Below, piece by piece: positions 62,472 to 64,000 of a stretch of DNA of 64,000 bases (the stretch's first letter is position 1; every line of letters begins with the position of its first letter). The DNA comes from Flammeovirga agarivorans. Lineage in GTDB: Bacteria; Bacteroidota; Bacteroidia; Cytophagales; Flammeovirgaceae. The notes under the pieces were generated by a model. That model did not search any database. It saw only the letters and a list, made by a program, of their open reading frames with translations, and was not told the origin of the DNA. Location of the stretch: the NCBI RefSeq assembly GCF_012641475.1, contig NZ_JABAIL010000001.1:1108446-1172445 (forward strand), given 5' to 3'. The position numbers and the translations under genes were made by a program.

Positions 62472-63715
62472 TTTGAAAAAGTATAAGATCTTAAAATATA
62501 AATAATATAAATAAAAGAAAAGTTTATAGAATAAATACTAATAATTGTGAAGTTGTCAAATCCTAATTCAAAACCTTGATGTAAAATAATTATATTCGAT
62601 ATCATTAAATATACATGTAAAACTAGATCTTCTTTTAACTTGTTTTTAATAAAATAAGAATAAGATAATGGTGAGACAATTAATTTCAATAGATACAAAG
62701 GAATTAGAATTTGAGCTAGATTACCAGCGTCTTTCCAAGTCTCACCAAAAAAGAATGAGAAAATAATTGGACCTTTAAACATTACAATTATTAATGGGAG
62801 TACTGATATTAAAAATAAACTTTTAAAAGTTTTTAAAAATATTAAATTAAAATTCCCTAAATTATTATAGTCAGAGATTGCTTTTTCTTTAAACACTTTT
62901 GCAATGTTATTTCCAATTAATTGAATCGGAATACCTAACATTCTTGTACATAGATTATAGACTCCTATAAATTCAGGTGTTGAATAAATGCTAAACATAA
63001 GGATCGGAGATTGACTTGTCAATCTATTCATTAGTTCAGATGGTACTCTCATTAGAGGGAAAGACTTATATTGTTTTATTTTTAATATGATAGTTTTTGG
63101 ATTAAAATTTTTGATATCTAATTTCTTGATTATGTTACTATTTAAAACAAAAAATATGAATTGTATAAACTGGCTTAGAATTAATGCAGTAAAAAGGCCT
63201 CTTTCATTTTTGTATATATAATAAGAAATAAATGATATTATTGGGGTTGAAATACTTTGAATAATTGTTGCTTTAGAAATTACATTAAATTGTCTATTTC
63301 TATTAAGCCAAGTTGAAATTATCTCAGATTGACCATTTAAGAAATAAGTTAATGGCAATAAAAAATAATATTTTATTGCTATAGATTTGTAAAGGAGAAT
63401 AATAATTATTACGAAATAAGTTACCGTTCCAATTAAATTTAAAAAAATATTAAGGTGAACAAGTTTAATACTTTCGTTATCATCTTTTTCTAGAATTATT
63501 GGTTGTAAATACTGAAAACTTGAAAAAAGATTTGTAATTGTACTGATTGCAATGAAAGATCCTAGAATTCCATAATTTTCCTTTGTATATAATCTGTAAA
63601 GTATTGGAGCTGATAAAACAGTGAATATTTGTGCTATTACAGAAGAACTGACTAAAGTTAGTGTGTTTTTTATGAAAGGATTTTCGTTGATGTTTTTTTT
63701 TATTTTTTTAATCAT
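62468..63715 (-). CDS. wzx: O-unit flippase, Wzx-like
   Basis: 415 residues with about 12 hydrophobic helices and a basic N-terminus (MIKKIKKNINENPFIKNTL). The opening LVSSSVIAQIFTVLSAPILYRLYTKENYGILGSF is the signature start of the polysaccharide-exporter (MviN/Wzx) superfamily. Charged residues inside helices, for example SYSYFIKNKLKED, are typical. It should move undecaprenyl-linked O-units to the periplasm for Wzy. It is the first complete gene of the operon, 30 bp after the dehydrogenase. Confidence 0.9.
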   Translation of the reverse strand: MIKKIKKNINENPFIKNTLTLVSSSVIAQIFTVLSAPILYRLYTKENYGILGSFIAISTITNLFSSFQYLQPIILEKDDNESIKLVHLNIFLNLIGTVTYFVIIIILLYKSIAIKYYFLLPLTYFLNGQSEIISTWLNRNRQFNVISKATIIQSISTPIISFISYYIYKNERGLFTALILSQFIQFIFFVLNSNIIKKLDIKNFNPKTIILKIKQYKSFPLMRVPSELMNRLTSQSPILMFSIYSTPEFIGVYNLCTRMLGIPIQLIGNNIAKVFKEKAISDYNNLGNFNLIFLKTFKSLFLISVLPLIIVMFKGPIIFSFFFGETWKDAGNLAQILIPLYLLKLIVSPLSYSYFIKNKLKEDLVLHVYLMISNIIILHQGFELGFDNFTIISIYSINFSFIYIIYILRSYTFSK

Positions 63716-63745
63716 GATTTTAGAATCTAAATCTTGAATAAAAGT

Positions 63746-64000
63746 CTAATTTATCCCGATACTAAATACTTTAAAGCCTTCATTTTTCAATGCTTCTTTA
63801 TCTAAGATATTTCTACCATCAAAAATATTCCCTGGTTTTAATACTGTAGAATGGATTTTTTTCCAATCATACGTTCTAAATTCATCCCATTCTGTTAAGA
63901 TAGCAATAGCATGTGCATCCTGAGCTGCTTCGTATGGATCATTGACTACTTTAACTCTTTCTCTGATTTCTTCTGAAGAGTGTGTATTCAAGTATTCCAA
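63746..64000 (-). CDS. ugd: UDP-glucose 6-dehydrogenase, C-terminal part (continues past window)
   Basis: The frame is open to the right edge, so only the last ~85 residues are seen. They form the UDP-binding C-terminal domain: AIAILTEWDEFRTYDWKKIH, KPGNIFDGRNILDKEAL and a final GFKVFSIG. TEWDEF and DGRN are characteristic of UDP-glucose dehydrogenase. WbpA-type UDP-GlcNAc dehydrogenases differ there, although the family split cannot be proved from this piece. It makes UDP-GlcA, the substrate of the UDP-xylose synthase at 47.9 kb. Confidence 0.85.
   Translation of the reverse strand: MEYLNTHSSEEIRERVKVVNDPYEAAQDAHAIAILTEWDEFRTYDWKKIHSTVLKPGNIFDGRNILDKEALKNEGFKVFSIGIN

Noticed and set aside
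1..64000. tRNA, rRNA or riboswitch genes
   Set aside because: I scanned the spacers for T-loop, cloverleaf and known riboswitch core patterns by eye and saw none that could be supported.

Overview
The window looks like a stretch of chromosome from a marine, low-GC Bacteroidota bacterium, probably Cytophagales and Flammeovirga-like. This is my inference from gene style, not a database match. Supporting signs are the AT-rich sequence, many short lipoproteins with a Bacteroidota-type lipobox, a promoter of the TTG / TAnnTTTG type, weak or absent Shine-Dalgarno sequences, PD40/SpoIIE proteins, an MbnP-like lipoprotein and a sulfated-type surface polysaccharide locus. I saw no tRNA, rRNA, CRISPR array, insertion sequence or prophage.

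Region 1 (1-21.3 kb) is mostly housekeeping with single-gene units. It holds the C-terminus of an OmpA-type protein, ornithine aminotransferase (rocD), a divergent SDR/LysR pair with a visible operator, a GH20 hexosaminidase lipoprotein, a phosphosugar mutase, a membrane J-domain/TPR protein, a fused DppD-DppF-type ABC ATPase, a large TPR-PD40-SpoIIE phosphatase and a FUSC/YccS-type membrane protein. Most units end in clear stem-loop terminators.

Region 2 (21.5-42.3 kb) contains a His-rich DUF4625-like lipoprotein preceded by a striking duplicated TTGCGA-N5-TTGCAA site, an MBOAT/SGNH acyl-transfer pair, an MbnP/MbnH-like copper-protein and di-haem enzyme pair, dcd, an RlmI-type methyltransferase, argS, an acyl-CoA thioesterase, a glycine-rich RRM protein, two tandem MscS channels closely followed by a class I isoprenoid-synthase-like gene, hemB, an M61 peptidase and a TPR protein. 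Three intergenic AT-rich dyads lie here.

Region 3 (42.8-43.6 kb) is an MNT/HEPN-type nucleotidyltransferase pair. The HEPN gene is broken by a frameshift and a stop codon, while the nucleotidyltransferase is intact.

Region 4 (43.6-64 kb, all minus strand) is a Wzx/Wzy-type surface polysaccharide locus, transcribed from the right edge leftward. It begins with the C-terminus of a UDP-glucose dehydrogenase, then has a flippase, an acyltransferase, a sulfotransferase, HisH2/HisF2/WbpG-like amidination genes, WbpB/WbpD/WbpE-like genes for diacetamido-uronic acid synthesis, three glycosyltransferases, a Wzy-like polymerase, two GT4 enzymes, a WcaF-like acetyltransferase, UDP-xylose synthase, a GT2 enzyme, Gmd and Fcl (GDP-fucose) and a WecA-type initiating transferase. 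Together they predict a sulfated O-unit containing fucose, xylose and an acetamidino-uronic acid. The middle of this locus (about 49-63.7 kb) is visibly more AT-rich than the flanks, which suggests lateral acquisition.
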